Origin: Caldilineales bacterium | Lineage (GTDB): Bacteria; Chloroflexota; Anaerolineae; J102 | Direction: 5' to 3' | NCBI GenBank assembly: GCA_026417535.1 | Contig: JAOADB010000008.1 | Location: forward strand, 1-33,870 | DNA: 33,870 nt | Shown here: piece after piece, positions 7,316 to 15,687 of the stretch | Layout of the letters: every line of letters starts with the position of its first letter | Numbering within the stretch: the first letter of the stretch is position 1 | Program-made: the position numbers and the translations under genes | The notes under the pieces: generated by a model | Told to the model about the DNA's origin: nothing | The model's input: only the letters and a program-made list of their open reading frames with translations | The model's database searches: none

Positions 7316-7332
7316 TTCACAAATTTTGTGAA
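7316..7332. terminator. AT-rich hairpin after holA
   Basis: TTCACAA / TTGTGAA, a 7-bp stem with a 3-nt ATT loop, about 90 bases after holA. AT-rich stem, no clear T-run; weak terminator or operator candidate. Confidence 0.3.
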
Positions 7333-7414
7333 TTATACAGATCTTGCCTGATAATTCACTTCTTGTAATCTGTGATTCATCCACCGTCCATCGTCCTATG
7401 ACGAGCAAGCCAGC

Positions 7415-8251
7415 GTGATCGGCCCGTTTTCGTTCTATTCCCCACCCTCGCGCTATGCGCGTGTGTCCGACGTGCGCATCCACTATCGGGTGCTGGGCGC
7501 AGGTGAACCCCTTGTCATGTTGCACGGCCTGGGATCGGCCGGCAGCGATTGGTTCCCGGTGACGCCGGGGCTGGCGCCTTACTACCGACTCGTCCTGGTG
7601 GATCTGCGTGGCCACGGGCAGAGCAGTTTGGCGCGCGACTACAGCATCGCCGCCATGGCGCGCGATGTGAAAGCCGTGCTCGACGCCGAAGGCATCGGCC
7701 AAACCCATGTCCTGGGGCTTTCGTTGGGCGGATGTGTGGCCTTGCAGCTGGCCATCGCAGCGCCTGCCCGGGTGATGGGGCTGGTGTTGGTCAATACCTT
7801 TGCCCGTCTGCGGCACGAGGGCATGTGGCGGCGGCGGCTGGCGCGGGTGCGCTATGCCGCCCTGGGCAGCATGGATGACCTGGCCCGGCTGGTGGCAGGG
7901 AGTCTTTTCGGGGACCCGGCGGCGCAGGCCCTCGCCTTCGACCGGTTACGGCGCAATGACCTGGGCGCCATCCGCCGTTGTATGATGGCCGTGGCCCGTT
8001 TCGATGTGCGGCGGCAGCTGTCCCAAATCACGGCGCCGACTCTGGTGCTCATCGGCGACCGCGACCGCACCGTACCACGCCGTTGCGCCGACGAACTCGC
8101 GGCTGGCATCCCTCATGCCCGGCTCCAGGTGATCGCCGACGCCGGACACGCGCTGCCCCACGAGCAACCGGAGGCATTCACGCGGGCCGTGCTCGCTTTT
8201 CTGGCCGCAACGTCAGAAACCCGGCAGGCCACGGTTGAGCCTGCCGGGTGA
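7415..8251 (+). CDS. Alpha/beta hydrolase
   Basis: 278 aa from GTG 7415; no in-frame ATG lies nearby. Alpha/beta hydrolase fold with a complete triad: nucleophile S103 in GLSLGG, acid D217 in GDRDRTVP (D215 less likely), and H245 in DAGHALPHEQPE. The oxyanion block MLHGLGSAGSDW (35-46) and DLRGHGQS (63-70) fit the 3-oxoadipate enol-lactonase / esterase-like branch (PF00561-type). The lid region (~133-185) is helical and Arg-rich. It is a single gene between holA and the convergent FmdB gene, so the substrate cannot be named. A hairpin overlaps its stop codon. Confidence 0.88.
   Translation: MIGPFSFYSPPSRYARVSDVRIHYRVLGAGEPLVMLHGLGSAGSDWFPVTPGLAPYYRLVLVDLRGHGQSSLARDYSIAAMARDVKAVLDAEGIGQTHVLGLSLGGCVALQLAIAAPARVMGLVLVNTFARLRHEGMWRRRLARVRYAALGSMDDLARLVAGSLFGDPAAQALAFDRLRRNDLGAIRRCMMAVARFDVRRQLSQITAPTLVLIGDRDRTVPRRCADELAAGIPHARLQVIADAGHALPHEQPEAFTRAVLAFLAATSETRQATVEPAG
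8219..8249 (+). terminator. Hairpin over the hydrolase stop codon
   Basis: ACCCGGCAGG / CCTGCCGGGT, a perfect 10-bp GC-rich stem with an 11-nt loop ending on the first base of the TGA stop. No T-run follows. It lies between convergent genes and may serve both strands. Confidence 0.4.
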
Positions 8252-8299
8252 AGCTGCGGGCAGCCTGCCGACGGGATCCCGAACCGTCGGCCCGGCGAG

Positions 8300-8569
8300 T
8301 CAGTCCGCCTTCGTGTCTTTGCTTTCCGTCTTGGCTGCGCTTTCCGAACCCTCCTTCTTGCCGGCAGGCGCAGCAGCGCTGTTCTTGCTTCGCGAATCGG
8401 TGACATAAAAGCCCGAGCCCTTGAAGACAATGGCCGGGGCCGTGAATTTGCGCCGCACTCTGCCGCTACCGTTGCACGTGGGGCATTGCGGTACGCTCGT
8501 GTCATGGAACGAGCGGCGAACTTCAAAGTCGCTGTGGCAAGTGTCGCAAATGTATTGATAGACTGGCAT
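8300..8569 (-). CDS. FmdB-family zinc-ribbon protein
   Basis: 89 aa from ATG 8569. The opening MPVYQYICDTCHSDFEVRRS, then CPTCNGSGRVRRKFTAPAIVFKG, is the FmdB regulatory-type zinc ribbon (Pfam Zn-ribbon_8), with Cys pairs C8/C11 and C29/C32 as zinc ligands. The segment FKGSGFYVTDSR is also typical. The last ~30 residues are a low-complexity Ala/Lys/Ser/Glu tail. FmdB-type proteins were first linked to formamidase/formate regulation, but most are of unknown role; several are small RNA- or protein-interacting ribbons. The gene stands alone, convergent with the hydrolase. The longer frame from 8680 has no support. Confidence 0.88.
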   Translation of the reverse strand: MPVYQYICDTCHSDFEVRRSFHDTSVPQCPTCNGSGRVRRKFTAPAIVFKGSGFYVTDSRSKNSAAAPAGKKEGSESAAKTESKDTKAD

Positions 8570-9002
8570 AGCTCGAATGCTCCGACTCGCAATGAGGTCA
8601 AGACGGGGAAAGATGATAGTCCATTTGCCTGCCGGCGTCAAATAGCGCCAGCCTGCCTTGCGGGCCGCGCCATCCGGCACAAGAAAGGCTACAGCCAGTT
8701 TGTCTGCGGGGCGTTAACGGAGCATTGGCGAAACGTTAGAATCTCGTGTTCAGGACGATGGACGATAGACGATGGATGAATCACGGACGGCCAAAAATGA
8801 ATCATCAAGCGAAATCGGTGTCATCCATAGAAAAAGGAAGACCCGATCGGCGGGCGGAGCCGCTGCCAGAGCTTGGCAGCAGAGCATAGGGTCGGTTCGA
8901 CGTTGCTGGGGATTCAAGTTCGATAAGCCGGTTGTGGAAAGGTTCAAACTGTGCTAGATTGTGTTTGCAACCGACGTTTTTGTACGGGTACGGAGTTGAC
9001 CT
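8570..9002. other. Intergenic region between divergent genes with a GACGATG heptamer array
   Basis: 433 bases without a credible gene. It holds a heptamer array at 8754-8781 (GACGATG, GACGATA, GACGATG, GATGAAT), a small hairpin GCTGCCA-5 nt-TGGCAGC at 8862-8880, and a weak promoter for the Uma2-like gene at its right end. I see no tRNA or conserved small RNA in it. Confidence 0.6.
8932..8960 (+). promoter_or_regulatory. Weak sigma70-type promoter before the Uma2-like gene
   Basis: TTGTGG (8932-8937), 17-nt spacer, TAGATT (8955-8960), 42 bases before ATG 9003. Confidence 0.3.
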
Positions 9003-9776
9003 ATGAGCCTCGACGTGTTGTCGCCCACCCTGTTTGCCGAGGAACGGCCCGATATCGCCCACCTGATCACGGAGGACGACACGCCCGTGGACAATCTTCC
9101 CTCCGAAAAGCAGCAGCGCCTCCTGGTCGAGCCTTTGTACAGCAGCTGGCAGCCGGGACGGCCCTTTCTGGCGGCTGCGAACGTGGGGATTTTTTGGGAT
9201 GTCCACGAGCAGGCGATAGTCCCCGACATGTTCCTCAGTCTCGATGTGGAGGTGGCCCCGGACTGGTGGGCGCCCGAACATCGTTCCTATTTTCTCTGGG
9301 AGTTTCGGAAACCACCCGATGTCGTGGTCGAGATTGTCTCGAACCGACGGGGGCAGGAAGCCAGTACGAAACTGGAAACCTATGCGCGGATGGGGATTCC
9401 CTACTACGTGATCTACGACCCGCAGGGATTCGTGCAACGCACGCCCGTGGTGGTGCATGAGTTGCGAGGTGGGCTCTATCATCCCCGGCCCGACATGCGG
9501 CTGGAGGGGTTGGGACTGGGCTTGACGTTGTGGGAGGGGGTTTTCGAGGGGCGTTCGGACCGGTGGTTGCGATGGTGCACGTTGGAGGGCGCGCTGATAC
9601 CCACCGGGGCCGAACGGGCTGAGGAGGAGCGCCGTCGTGTCAGGGAAGCCCTGCGCCTGGCTGCGGAGGAGCGTCGTCGCGCTGAGGAAGAGGCTCGCCG
9701 GGCCGAAGAGGAGCATCGCCGCGCCGAACGATTGGCCGCCCGTCTCCGCAGCCTGGGCATTGACCCGGATGCCTGA
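9003..9776 (+). CDS. Uma2-family (DUF820) PD-(D/E)xK nuclease-like protein with coiled-coil tail
   Basis: 257 aa. Uma2/DUF820 proteins have a restriction-endonuclease-like fold and are abundant in cyanobacteria and Chloroflexota; their biological role is mostly unknown. Visible features: PDMFLSLDV with D75, then PPDVVVEIVSN with E110 and K123 in the catalytic PD-(D/E)xK arrangement, followed by LETYARMGIPYYVIYDPQG (124-142), the family hallmark. From about residue 200 a highly charged Arg/Glu/Ala helix forms a coiled coil with repeated RRAEEEARRAEEEHRRAE units, ending in LRSLGIDPD, a tail often seen on Uma2 proteins. Monocistronic, with a repeat array immediately after it. Confidence 0.88.
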   Translation: MSLDVLSPTLFAEERPDIAHLITEDDTPVDNLPSEKQQRLLVEPLYSSWQPGRPFLAAANVGIFWDVHEQAIVPDMFLSLDVEVAPDWWAPEHRSYFLWEFRKPPDVVVEIVSNRRGQEASTKLETYARMGIPYYVIYDPQGFVQRTPVVVHELRGGLYHPRPDMRLEGLGLGLTLWEGVFEGRSDRWLRWCTLEGALIPTGAERAEEERRRVREALRLAAEERRRAEEEARRAEEEHRRAERLAARLRSLGIDPDA

Positions 9777-9780
9777 ACAG

Positions 9781-9808
9781 GACGAAGGACGAACGACGAC
9801 AGACGAAA
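9781..9808. repeat. Heptamer repeat array, GACGAAN family
   Basis: Four units in register: GACGAAG, GACGAAC, GACGACA, GACGAAA, beginning 4 bases after the Uma2-like stop codon. Confidence 0.85.
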
Positions 9809-9945
9809 ACTTTGCCGGCCATCAGACCTGAAGGCCGTGTGTTTGCGCAAGGGCCCTCTGCCCGGCCGCAGCCACTGGAGAGGGCGACCGAAGGGGTGAG
9901 GAGCACGATGTCACCGGCCGTTCGCGGGTCTCTCCTTCCAAAACT

Positions 9946-9974
9946 TTGAACCGCACCCACTCCTTGTCTATAAT
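9946..9974 (+). promoter_or_regulatory. Strong sigma70-type promoter
   Basis: TTGAAC (9946-9951), 17-nt spacer, perfect TATAAT (9969-9974). The best promoter in the window; it drives the SH3b membrane protein gene after a leader of about 105 bases containing a small GGGGA/TCCCC hairpin near 10051-10064. Confidence 0.75.
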
Positions 9975-10087
9975 GGACGTTGCGCCTGGGAGGTACCGCA
10001 GGGCTTGCGCGCGAGGTGGAAAAATCGGGACGAAACGGAGACACGGAGAAGGGGAGAGTTCCCCCTAAGCTCCTCACCGAACCGTTT

Positions 10088-11227
10088 ATGGCCAATGTCG
10101 TCTTGTTGAACCAGGCCGAAACCGAGCTACGCCAGGCGCTGGCGCAGTATGCCCATGCCTCCCGGCAACGGGAGCTGGCGACGGTCGTGCGTCGGTTGCG
10201 CCTGGGCCTGGAGCAGGCCCTGCGCGCGCAGTTCGAGACCGACAGGCCCGAGGCCGATTTTCTGGCCCTGGCCGAGGCTCTCATCCCCACCTATGTCTGG
10301 CGGCTGCAGGCGCTGATACCCGTTTTGGCCGAGCTGGAACGAAAGCCGGGCCGTGTGTCTCCGATGGCGCTGCGGGCGACGGCGGCAAGTCTGGCCAACA
10401 TTGCCGTCAATGTGTGGCCACGGCTTTTCCAGACGGCGCCGCCGCCGCTCGTCCATCCCCCCGCCGCAGGCGCCGCCCTCGGTCGGGTGGAGCGGTCACC
10501 CGTAGACATGCCCACAGCCGCGCATCCGGACTGGGAGGATCTGACCTTGTGGGTGGTGCTGAGCTTGCTCATCCCATGGTTGCTGGGTCTGACGCTCCGC
10601 TGGTGGGCCATCCGCGTGGTCCCGCGTGTGATACCTTTGTTGTTGGCAGTCATGGCGCTGACCTTGGTGTACCTGTGGCTGCGCAGCCTATGGGGGCTGA
10701 TCACCCGGTTTGGCCTTGTCCGGCTGCTGGTCGTAGGCACGTTGACGGCGGCGGCCATCGCCGTGGGGTTGGGCTTTTGGGGCTCTGCGCAGCCGCCGGA
10801 GGACACGGTGCTGACCCGTCTGCGCTATGGCGTGCGCCGGTTGCCGGATGAAGTGACCCGTTGGCCGGGCTATCTGTTCAGCGCCGGGGCCCATACCGGC
10901 GACCGTGTGTTGGCGTTGCTGCTGGCGACATCGCCCCCGGATGCGCGTTCCGTCCCGACGCCGACTGTCCCGATGCCGAATGGGGGCGAGGCTTTTCGCA
11001 TAGGCATTGCGGTCGTCGTTCACACCGGTGGGTCGGTCCTGCGTTGTCGCTCCAGTCCGGGTTTGGACCATCCCCAGGTCGCCCGTTTTGCCGACGGCAC
11101 CCGTCTCACCCTGGTGGCAGGCCCGCGTGAAGCCGATGGTTTGCGTTGGTGGCAGGTGGCGCAAGGCGACTTGCGCTGTTGGAGCGCCGAGACCTTTCTA
11201 CGGCCGGGGGTGGTTGGTGACCGGTAA
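10088..11227 (+). CDS. Membrane protein with C-terminal SH3b-like domain
   Basis: 379 aa from ATG 10088; the frame is open to 9980 but that part overlaps the promoter and is excluded. Residues 1-110 are a soluble alpha-helical domain rich in Ala/Leu/Arg; 115-148 is a Pro-rich linker; three membrane helices follow at about 152-173, 178-200 and 208-231. The outer C-terminal part (from ~320) has VLRCRSSPGLDHPQVARFADGT-type sequence (shortened here) and RWWQVAQGDLRCWSAETFL, which resembles a bacterial SH3 (SH3b) domain that binds cell-wall or protein ligands. I do not recognise the N-terminal domain. The stop TAA is inside a GGTAACT heptamer. Confidence 0.75.
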   Translation: MANVVLLNQAETELRQALAQYAHASRQRELATVVRRLRLGLEQALRAQFETDRPEADFLALAEALIPTYVWRLQALIPVLAELERKPGRVSPMALRATAASLANIAVNVWPRLFQTAPPPLVHPPAAGAALGRVERSPVDMPTAAHPDWEDLTLWVVLSLLIPWLLGLTLRWWAIRVVPRVIPLLLAVMALTLVYLWLRSLWGLITRFGLVRLLVVGTLTAAAIAVGLGFWGSAQPPEDTVLTRLRYGVRRLPDEVTRWPGYLFSAGAHTGDRVLALLLATSPPDARSVPTPTVPMPNGGEAFRIGIAVVVHTGGSVLRCRSSPGLDHPQVARFADGTRLTLVAGPREADGLRWWQVAQGDLRCWSAETFLRPGVVGDR

Positions 11228-11288
11228 CTGGTCATCAGAGCGGGGGTTGGCCGAGGGCAGGACGAAGGACGAACGACGACGAACGAAA
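11223..11288. repeat. Mixed heptamer repeats (GGTAACT then GACGAAN)
   Basis: GGTAACT-GGTCATC at 11223-11236 contains the stop codon of the SH3b gene; GACGAAG-GACGAAC-GACGACG-AACGAAA follows at 11261-11288. Both families occur together in this gap between convergent genes. Confidence 0.75.
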
Positions 11289-11363
11289 GGGGTTCGCCAT
11301 GCGTCCTTCGTCTCGGCCTCAGGTCAAGGGTCGTTTTGAAAGATAAAGCTCCCCCGAACTCCC

Positions 11364-13514
11364 CTAAACCCCCTCATCTCCCCCCTCCTCGGCGTTGAGT
11401 AGCACGCGGCGCCCGCTGCGCTTGTCCAGCTCCGGGCCGACGATCCCGGCCTCTTCTAGCGCCTCCATCAGCCGGGCCGCACGCGGGTAGCCGATGCCGA
11501 GAAGTCGTTGCAGACCAGAAGTAGTGATCGTCTGGCGGTTGCGCAGTTTGGCGATGGCCTCTTGCAAAAGCGCGTCGCCGTTGCCCTCATCGTCGAGGAG
11601 ATGACTCCAGGGATAGGCCGGCGCATTGGGGTCGGACGGCGGCGCCGGATGGTTCGTGCGCCACCACTCGACCAGGCGGCCGATCTCGGCATCGCTCACA
11701 AAGCAGCCCTGGATACGCCGAGGTTTGGCGCTGTCGGCGGTCATGAGCAGGCCATCGCCGCGGCCGAGCAGCTTCTCGGCGCCGGGACTGTCGAGGATGA
11801 CCCGTGAATCCACCTGGCTGGCCACGGCAAAGGCCAAACGGGCTGGGAAATTGGCTTTGATGAGGCCGGTGACCACATCCACCGACGGCCGTTGCGTGGC
11901 GACGATGAGATGGATGCCGGTGGCGCGAGCCATCTGCGCCAGCCGCACCAGGCGGGCCTCGATGGTCTCCGGCGCGGTGACCATCAAATCGGCCAGCTCG
12001 TCCACGATCATCACCAGGAACGGCAGACGCTGCGATGGGTGTACGGCGGCATTGTAGGCCAGGATGTGGCGGGCGCCGGCCGCGTTGAAGCGCCGATAGC
12101 GTTCGTCCATCTCCAGCAAAAGCCAGCTCATGGCTGCGGCGGCGTGCTCAGATTCGGTGATGACCGGCGCCACCAGGTGGGGAACGCCATTGTACACCGG
12201 CAGCTCGACCCGTTTGGGGTCCACCAGGATGAAGCGGAGGGTATCGGGGGTGTGGTGGAAGAGCAGCGCGCAAAGGATGGCATGCAGGGCCACCGATTTG
12301 CCCGAACCCGTGGCCCCGGCGATGAGCAGATGGGGCAGACGATGGAGGTCTACCACCACCGCCGCGCCGCTCACATCCCGGCCCAGGGGGATAGGCATGA
12401 CGCCGTCGTGGCGGGTGAAGGTCTTGTCTTGGAGCAGGCGGCGCAGGCTGACCAGGGTGGTGTCGGGGTTGGGGACTTCGATGCCGATGTAGGGTCGGCC
12501 GGGGACGGGAGCTTCGATCCGCACCGGGCTGGCCGCTAGGGCCAGGGCCAAATCGTCGGCCAAGGCCGTGATCTGGCTGACGCGCACGCGCACGGTGCGG
12601 TCATGGCGTCGCAGCTCGCCCGGCGCCAGGGCAAAGCGGGTGACGGTGGGACCGATGTGGGTCTCGACCACGCGGGCCGGGATGCCGAACCCGGCCAGGG
12701 TTTCCTCGATGATGGCCGCCTGCACGGCGGCCTGGTCGTTGCGGTTGCCGGTGCGATCCTCGCTGCTCAGGAGGTCGAGCGGAGGTAACCGCCGCGGCGA
12801 ACGTCGCGACGCGGACGGCGTCGTTGGGGGCGTCGGCGGGGCAGGCGTGGTTGGCGGGGGCGGGGCCCCAGTCGGCCGTTGCGACCGGGCCATCTGCCTG
12901 GTGGCCTTCGGCGCGGCGGACGACGATGGTGCCATTGGCGGCGCCGTTGCGGCCGGCGATGGCGACTCCGCCGGTGGGGTGGGGCGCGGTGGCCGTGACG
13001 GCAGCCGTCTTGCCACGCGGTCGCGGATCAGGAGTCCCAGCGCCGCCCAATCGAGCACACGCAGCGGCGAATAGACCACCATCAGCGCCAGGCCCACGAG
13101 GCCCGCGGCGACGGTCACAAGCCAGGCCAGCACCGGACCGAACGCCCGCCGTAGCGTCTCGGCCACCGCCCAACCGACCAGCCCGCCGCCCCGGCCGGTT
13201 TGGGCCACGGTATAGGCGGCGTCGGCCTCATAGGGCAAATGGGCTGTTGCGGCCAGGGCGATGAGGGCCAGGACCAGGCCGAGCAGCAGCTCGGCATACC
13301 AATGGCTCCCCAGCAAGCGGGCCAGGGGCCGCCGCCAGACCAGAAACGCGCCGGTGAGGGTCAGGCTCAGGGCCAGGGGGAGGGCCGCCACGCCCACCAG
13401 AACCTGCAGGGGGCGGTTGCTGCCGGGGCCGGCCAGCCAATCGCCCAAGGCCAGCAAGCCGCCGCTCAGGAGGATGAGGCCCAAGGTCTCGAAGGTGCGG
13501 GTGGGGGAAGACAC
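11364..13514 (-). CDS. ftsK: FtsK/SpoIIIE-type DNA translocase
   Basis: 716 aa from GTG 13514. Hexameric ATP-driven pump that moves chromosomal DNA through the division septum. N-terminal membrane part with about four helices (residues ~10-160), then a Pro/Ser/Thr-rich linker (~170-245), then the motor: alpha domain (~270-385), Walker A GATGSGKS near residue 400, Walker B MIVDELADLM, and VATQRPSVDVVTGLIKANFP typical of FtsK. The last ~75 residues are the winged-helix gamma domain (QTITTSGLQRLLGIGYPRAA) that reads orienting sequences on DNA. It lies downstream of the 7TM/HTH gene on the same strand, separated by a palindromic repeat that may affect read-through. Confidence 0.94.
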   Translation of the reverse strand: MSSPTRTFETLGLILLSGGLLALGDWLAGPGSNRPLQVLVGVAALPLALSLTLTGAFLVWRRPLARLLGSHWYAELLLGLVLALIALAATAHLPYEADAAYTVAQTGRGGGLVGWAVAETLRRAFGPVLAWLVTVAAGLVGLALMVVYSPLRVLDWAALGLLIRDRVARRLPSRPPRPTPPAESPSPAATAPPMAPSSSAAPKATRQMARSQRPTGAPPPPTTPAPPTPPTTPSASRRSPRRLPPLDLLSSEDRTGNRNDQAAVQAAIIEETLAGFGIPARVVETHIGPTVTRFALAPGELRRHDRTVRVRVSQITALADDLALALAASPVRIEAPVPGRPYIGIEVPNPDTTLVSLRRLLQDKTFTRHDGVMPIPLGRDVSGAAVVVDLHRLPHLLIAGATGSGKSVALHAILCALLFHHTPDTLRFILVDPKRVELPVYNGVPHLVAPVITESEHAAAAMSWLLLEMDERYRRFNAAGARHILAYNAAVHPSQRLPFLVMIVDELADLMVTAPETIEARLVRLAQMARATGIHLIVATQRPSVDVVTGLIKANFPARLAFAVASQVDSRVILDSPGAEKLLGRGDGLLMTADSAKPRRIQGCFVSDAEIGRLVEWWRTNHPAPPSDPNAPAYPWSHLLDDEGNGDALLQEAIAKLRNRQTITTSGLQRLLGIGYPRAARLMEALEEAGIVGPELDKRSGRRVLLNAEEGGDEGV

Positions 13515-13518
13515 GGTT

Positions 13519-13575
13519 GGTAACGGGTGACTGGTGATTTGGTTACTGGTTACTAGTAACCAGTAACCAGTTACT
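13519..13575. repeat. GGTTACT-family heptamer array containing a 30-bp perfect palindrome
   Basis: Eight units with one extra T: GGTAACG, GGTGACT, GGTGATT(T), GGTTACT, GGTTACT, AGTAACC, AGTAACC, AGTTACT. Because two units are followed by two units in inverted orientation, bases 13540-13569 form a perfect 30-bp palindrome centred on CTAG. On the minus strand it sits directly between the 7TM/HTH gene and ftsK and includes the former's TAA stop. Confidence 0.85.
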
Positions 13576-15478
13576 TGTTTTCCGTCTCAGCGGCAGCCGC
13601 TTCCATTTCGGCCAGCGTCCGCGCCACCTGGCTGATGGCCACGCGCTGTTTGCGGTAGAGGTCCGATTCGCTCATGGCCAAACGGTGGGCCACCTCGCGC
13701 ACCCGCTTGCCTTGGATGAACTTGAGGTCCAGAATGTTGTACAGCAGCCATTCCGAAGTGGTCATCTGCCGTTCGCCGGGCGGTCGCTGCCGTTCGATGG
13801 CCGCCTGGAGCACGGCGCGCAGGGCGCGGATGGGCGAGTTGTCGTATTCGGCCAGGCGTTGGCGTACCACGCGCAGGCCCAGGAGCGGGCTTTCGCTCAG
13901 TTTGGGGCCGCCCCAGAAGTCGCTGAGCGCGTCGCGCACCCAGTCGGTGAATTCGGGCGCAGCCGGCAGGGCGGTCGTGGGCTTCTCGGTTGGGGTGATC
14001 ACGTAAGGGATGGTGCCGCGCAGGGCCTGCATGGCCTCGATTTCGGGCAGGATCGGCCGCAGGGCCTCGAAGACATCGAGCTGAAGGCGGCGGTCCTCGA
14101 CGGCGATCTCGGCGCGACGCAACAGGTGCTGAATGGTCGGATCGGCGTCCAACGCGGCCGGCGACACGCCTTCTTCCGGCGCCCGCAGGGCCACGATGCC
14201 CATCACCTCGTCGGTATGCCGGTTGATCAGGGGGCAGATCAGGTACGAATCCACGCGGACGAATCGGCTCGTGGGTTCGGTGGTGGTGAGGAGGACCTGC
14301 ACTGCGGGCAAGGAGAGGATGCGCCGGGCTTCCTGCTCGTTGCCCAACACCGCCTCCAACCGGGCGCCGGTCTCGCCGGGCAGAGCGACAAAACCATCCC
14401 CCACCTCGAGGGCATCGGCTAGGGCGATGAGGACGTTTTCCAGGAACTGGCTCAGGTCGCTGCTGGTCATCAACCGCGTTTCCAGTGTCCGCAGCCAGAG
14501 CACCTCTTCGCTTTCGTGGCGGTAGATCAGCCGGTCAATCCAGGGTTGGAGCACCTGAAAGGCCAGGGGCGCCAGGACGATGACGGCGACGACGAAGAGG
14601 GCCAGGGCCGTGTAGGGCGGCAGACCGAGGATGGCTTCGACCTTGGGCACGGTCAGGATGAGGCTGACGACGATGACGGCCACAAACGGCCCCCGCAGCA
14701 AGAAGTAGACCAGCTGGCGTTTGACCACCCGGTCGGGCGAGAGCACGCCGTAGTAGGCCACGCTGTAGGCCATGACGACGAGCAAGATGCCTACGGCGAT
14801 GTTGGCGACGCTGGCCAACAGGAGCACCAGCGCCGGGTCGGCCTTACCGGCGCTGGGCGCCAGCACCAGGTAGGGGAACACCCCCAGGGCCGGCGCGGCA
14901 AAGCTCCAGAGCAGATAGCTCAGCCGCCGTTTCGAGGCTTGCGAACGCACATGCTGTCGGGCGCGCAGCAGCGTCCAGCCGCCCCACAGGGTGGCGATGA
15001 CGAAGTAGAAGGTGAAGGGCAGAAAGAGCGGCCCCGGTCGTAGATAGGTCACCGGAAAGGCGCCGATGGGCGGTTCCACGAGCACATCGGTCGCCAACGC
15101 CAACACGGCAAATGCCGCGCTCAGGGCATAGGCTGCTCGCCCCAGCCAGATCCAGCGACGGCGCTCGCTCTGCAGCCAGGTGGCCAGCAGGACGCTGCGC
15201 GTGAAATGGAAATAGGCAGCCGGCACCAGGGCAATGCCCAGCCATTGGAACCGCAGCCACCACTCCTGCCACTCGACACGCGGCAACACCACATCGCCGC
15301 TATAGACGATGATGACGCCCAAAAGCAGGGCAGCAAAGGACCGTCCCACGCGGCTGTGGAGATTGAAGGTGAGGATATAAGCGAAGAGGGAGAAAGCCAG
15401 GATGAGGATGGCCGAGGCCAGGACCAGGTTGATCAGCTCGACCAGACTCAACCAGTCGGGTAAGGGGATGGTGGGCAT
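13571..15478 (-). CDS. Membrane protein: 7TM sensor-like N-terminus, GAF-like middle, HTH C-terminus
   Basis: 635 aa. The first ~330 residues hold about eight to nine hydrophobic helices resembling the N-terminal membrane module of 7TM-type histidine kinases (SVAYYGVLSPDRVVKRQLVY is a typical stretch). Residues ~335-470 look GAF-like (LSQFLENVLIALADALEVGDGFVALPG). There is no kinase H-box or ATPase domain. The C-terminus from ~582, FIQGKRVREVAHRLAMSESDL then YRKQRVAISQVARTL, looks like a sigma-region-4/LuxR-type helix-turn-helix. It may be a membrane-bound one-component regulator; this is inference, and the HTH could instead be a protein-interaction helix pair. Upstream of ftsK on the same strand. 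Its TAA stop lies in an AGTAACT heptamer. Confidence 0.7.
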   Translation of the reverse strand: MPTIPLPDWLSLVELINLVLASAILILAFSLFAYILTFNLHSRVGRSFAALLLGVIIVYSGDVVLPRVEWQEWWLRFQWLGIALVPAAYFHFTRSVLLATWLQSERRRWIWLGRAAYALSAAFAVLALATDVLVEPPIGAFPVTYLRPGPLFLPFTFYFVIATLWGGWTLLRARQHVRSQASKRRLSYLLWSFAAPALGVFPYLVLAPSAGKADPALVLLLASVANIAVGILLVVMAYSVAYYGVLSPDRVVKRQLVYFLLRGPFVAVIVVSLILTVPKVEAILGLPPYTALALFVVAVIVLAPLAFQVLQPWIDRLIYRHESEEVLWLRTLETRLMTSSDLSQFLENVLIALADALEVGDGFVALPGETGARLEAVLGNEQEARRILSLPAVQVLLTTTEPTSRFVRVDSYLICPLINRHTDEVMGIVALRAPEEGVSPAALDADPTIQHLLRRAEIAVEDRRLQLDVFEALRPILPEIEAMQALRGTIPYVITPTEKPTTALPAAPEFTDWVRDALSDFWGGPKLSESPLLGLRVVRQRLAEYDNSPIRALRAVLQAAIERQRPPGERQMTTSEWLLYNILDLKFIQGKRVREVAHRLAMSESDLYRKQRVAISQVARTLAEMEAAAAETENK

Positions 15479-15488
15479 ACGGGGGATG

Positions 15489-15537
15489 GGTTACTGGTTA
15501 TTGGTAACTGGTAACTGGTTACTGGTTACTGGTGACT
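15489..15537. repeat. Seven perfect-register heptamers, GGTTACT family
   Basis: Seven consecutive 7-nt units: GGTTACT, GGTTATT, GGTAACT, GGTAACT, GGTTACT, GGTTACT, GGTGACT. It lies 10 bases upstream of the 7TM/HTH gene start (minus strand). Confidence 0.9.
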
Positions 15538-15572
15538 TAAGGCGTAAATATCACATAAAATGCTTGTTTTTG

Positions 15573-15647
15573 AACTTAAAACTTAAAACTTGAAATCTAA
15601 AATTTGAAAACATGAAATCTGGAAACCTGAAAATTGAAACTTGAAAA
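15573..15647. repeat. AT-rich heptamer array, AACTTGA family
   Basis: Five units in register, AACTTAA, AACTTAA, AACTTGA, AATCTAA, AATTTGA (15573-15607), then near-copies with an occasional extra base ending in AAATTGA-AACTTGA (15631-15644). It is a sharp AT-rich island in a GC-rich window, in the gap before the 7TM/HTH gene; on the minus strand it could also supply promoter elements. Confidence 0.8.
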
Positions 15648-15687
15648 CAAAAATCGTCAAAAATCCGCCTCGCCACGCATGGCTTCT

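Noticed and set aside
8570-9002. tRNA or small RNA gene in the gap
   Set aside because: Only short hairpins and heptamers are seen; no cloverleaf or conserved RNA motif.
13571-15478. Histidine kinase
   Set aside because: The membrane and GAF-like parts resemble sensor kinases, but no H-box, N-, G1- or G2-boxes are visible.
15573-15647. Replication origin (AT-rich element)
   Set aside because: No DnaA boxes or dnaA/dnaN genes nearby; the AT-rich stretch is explained by heptamer repeats.
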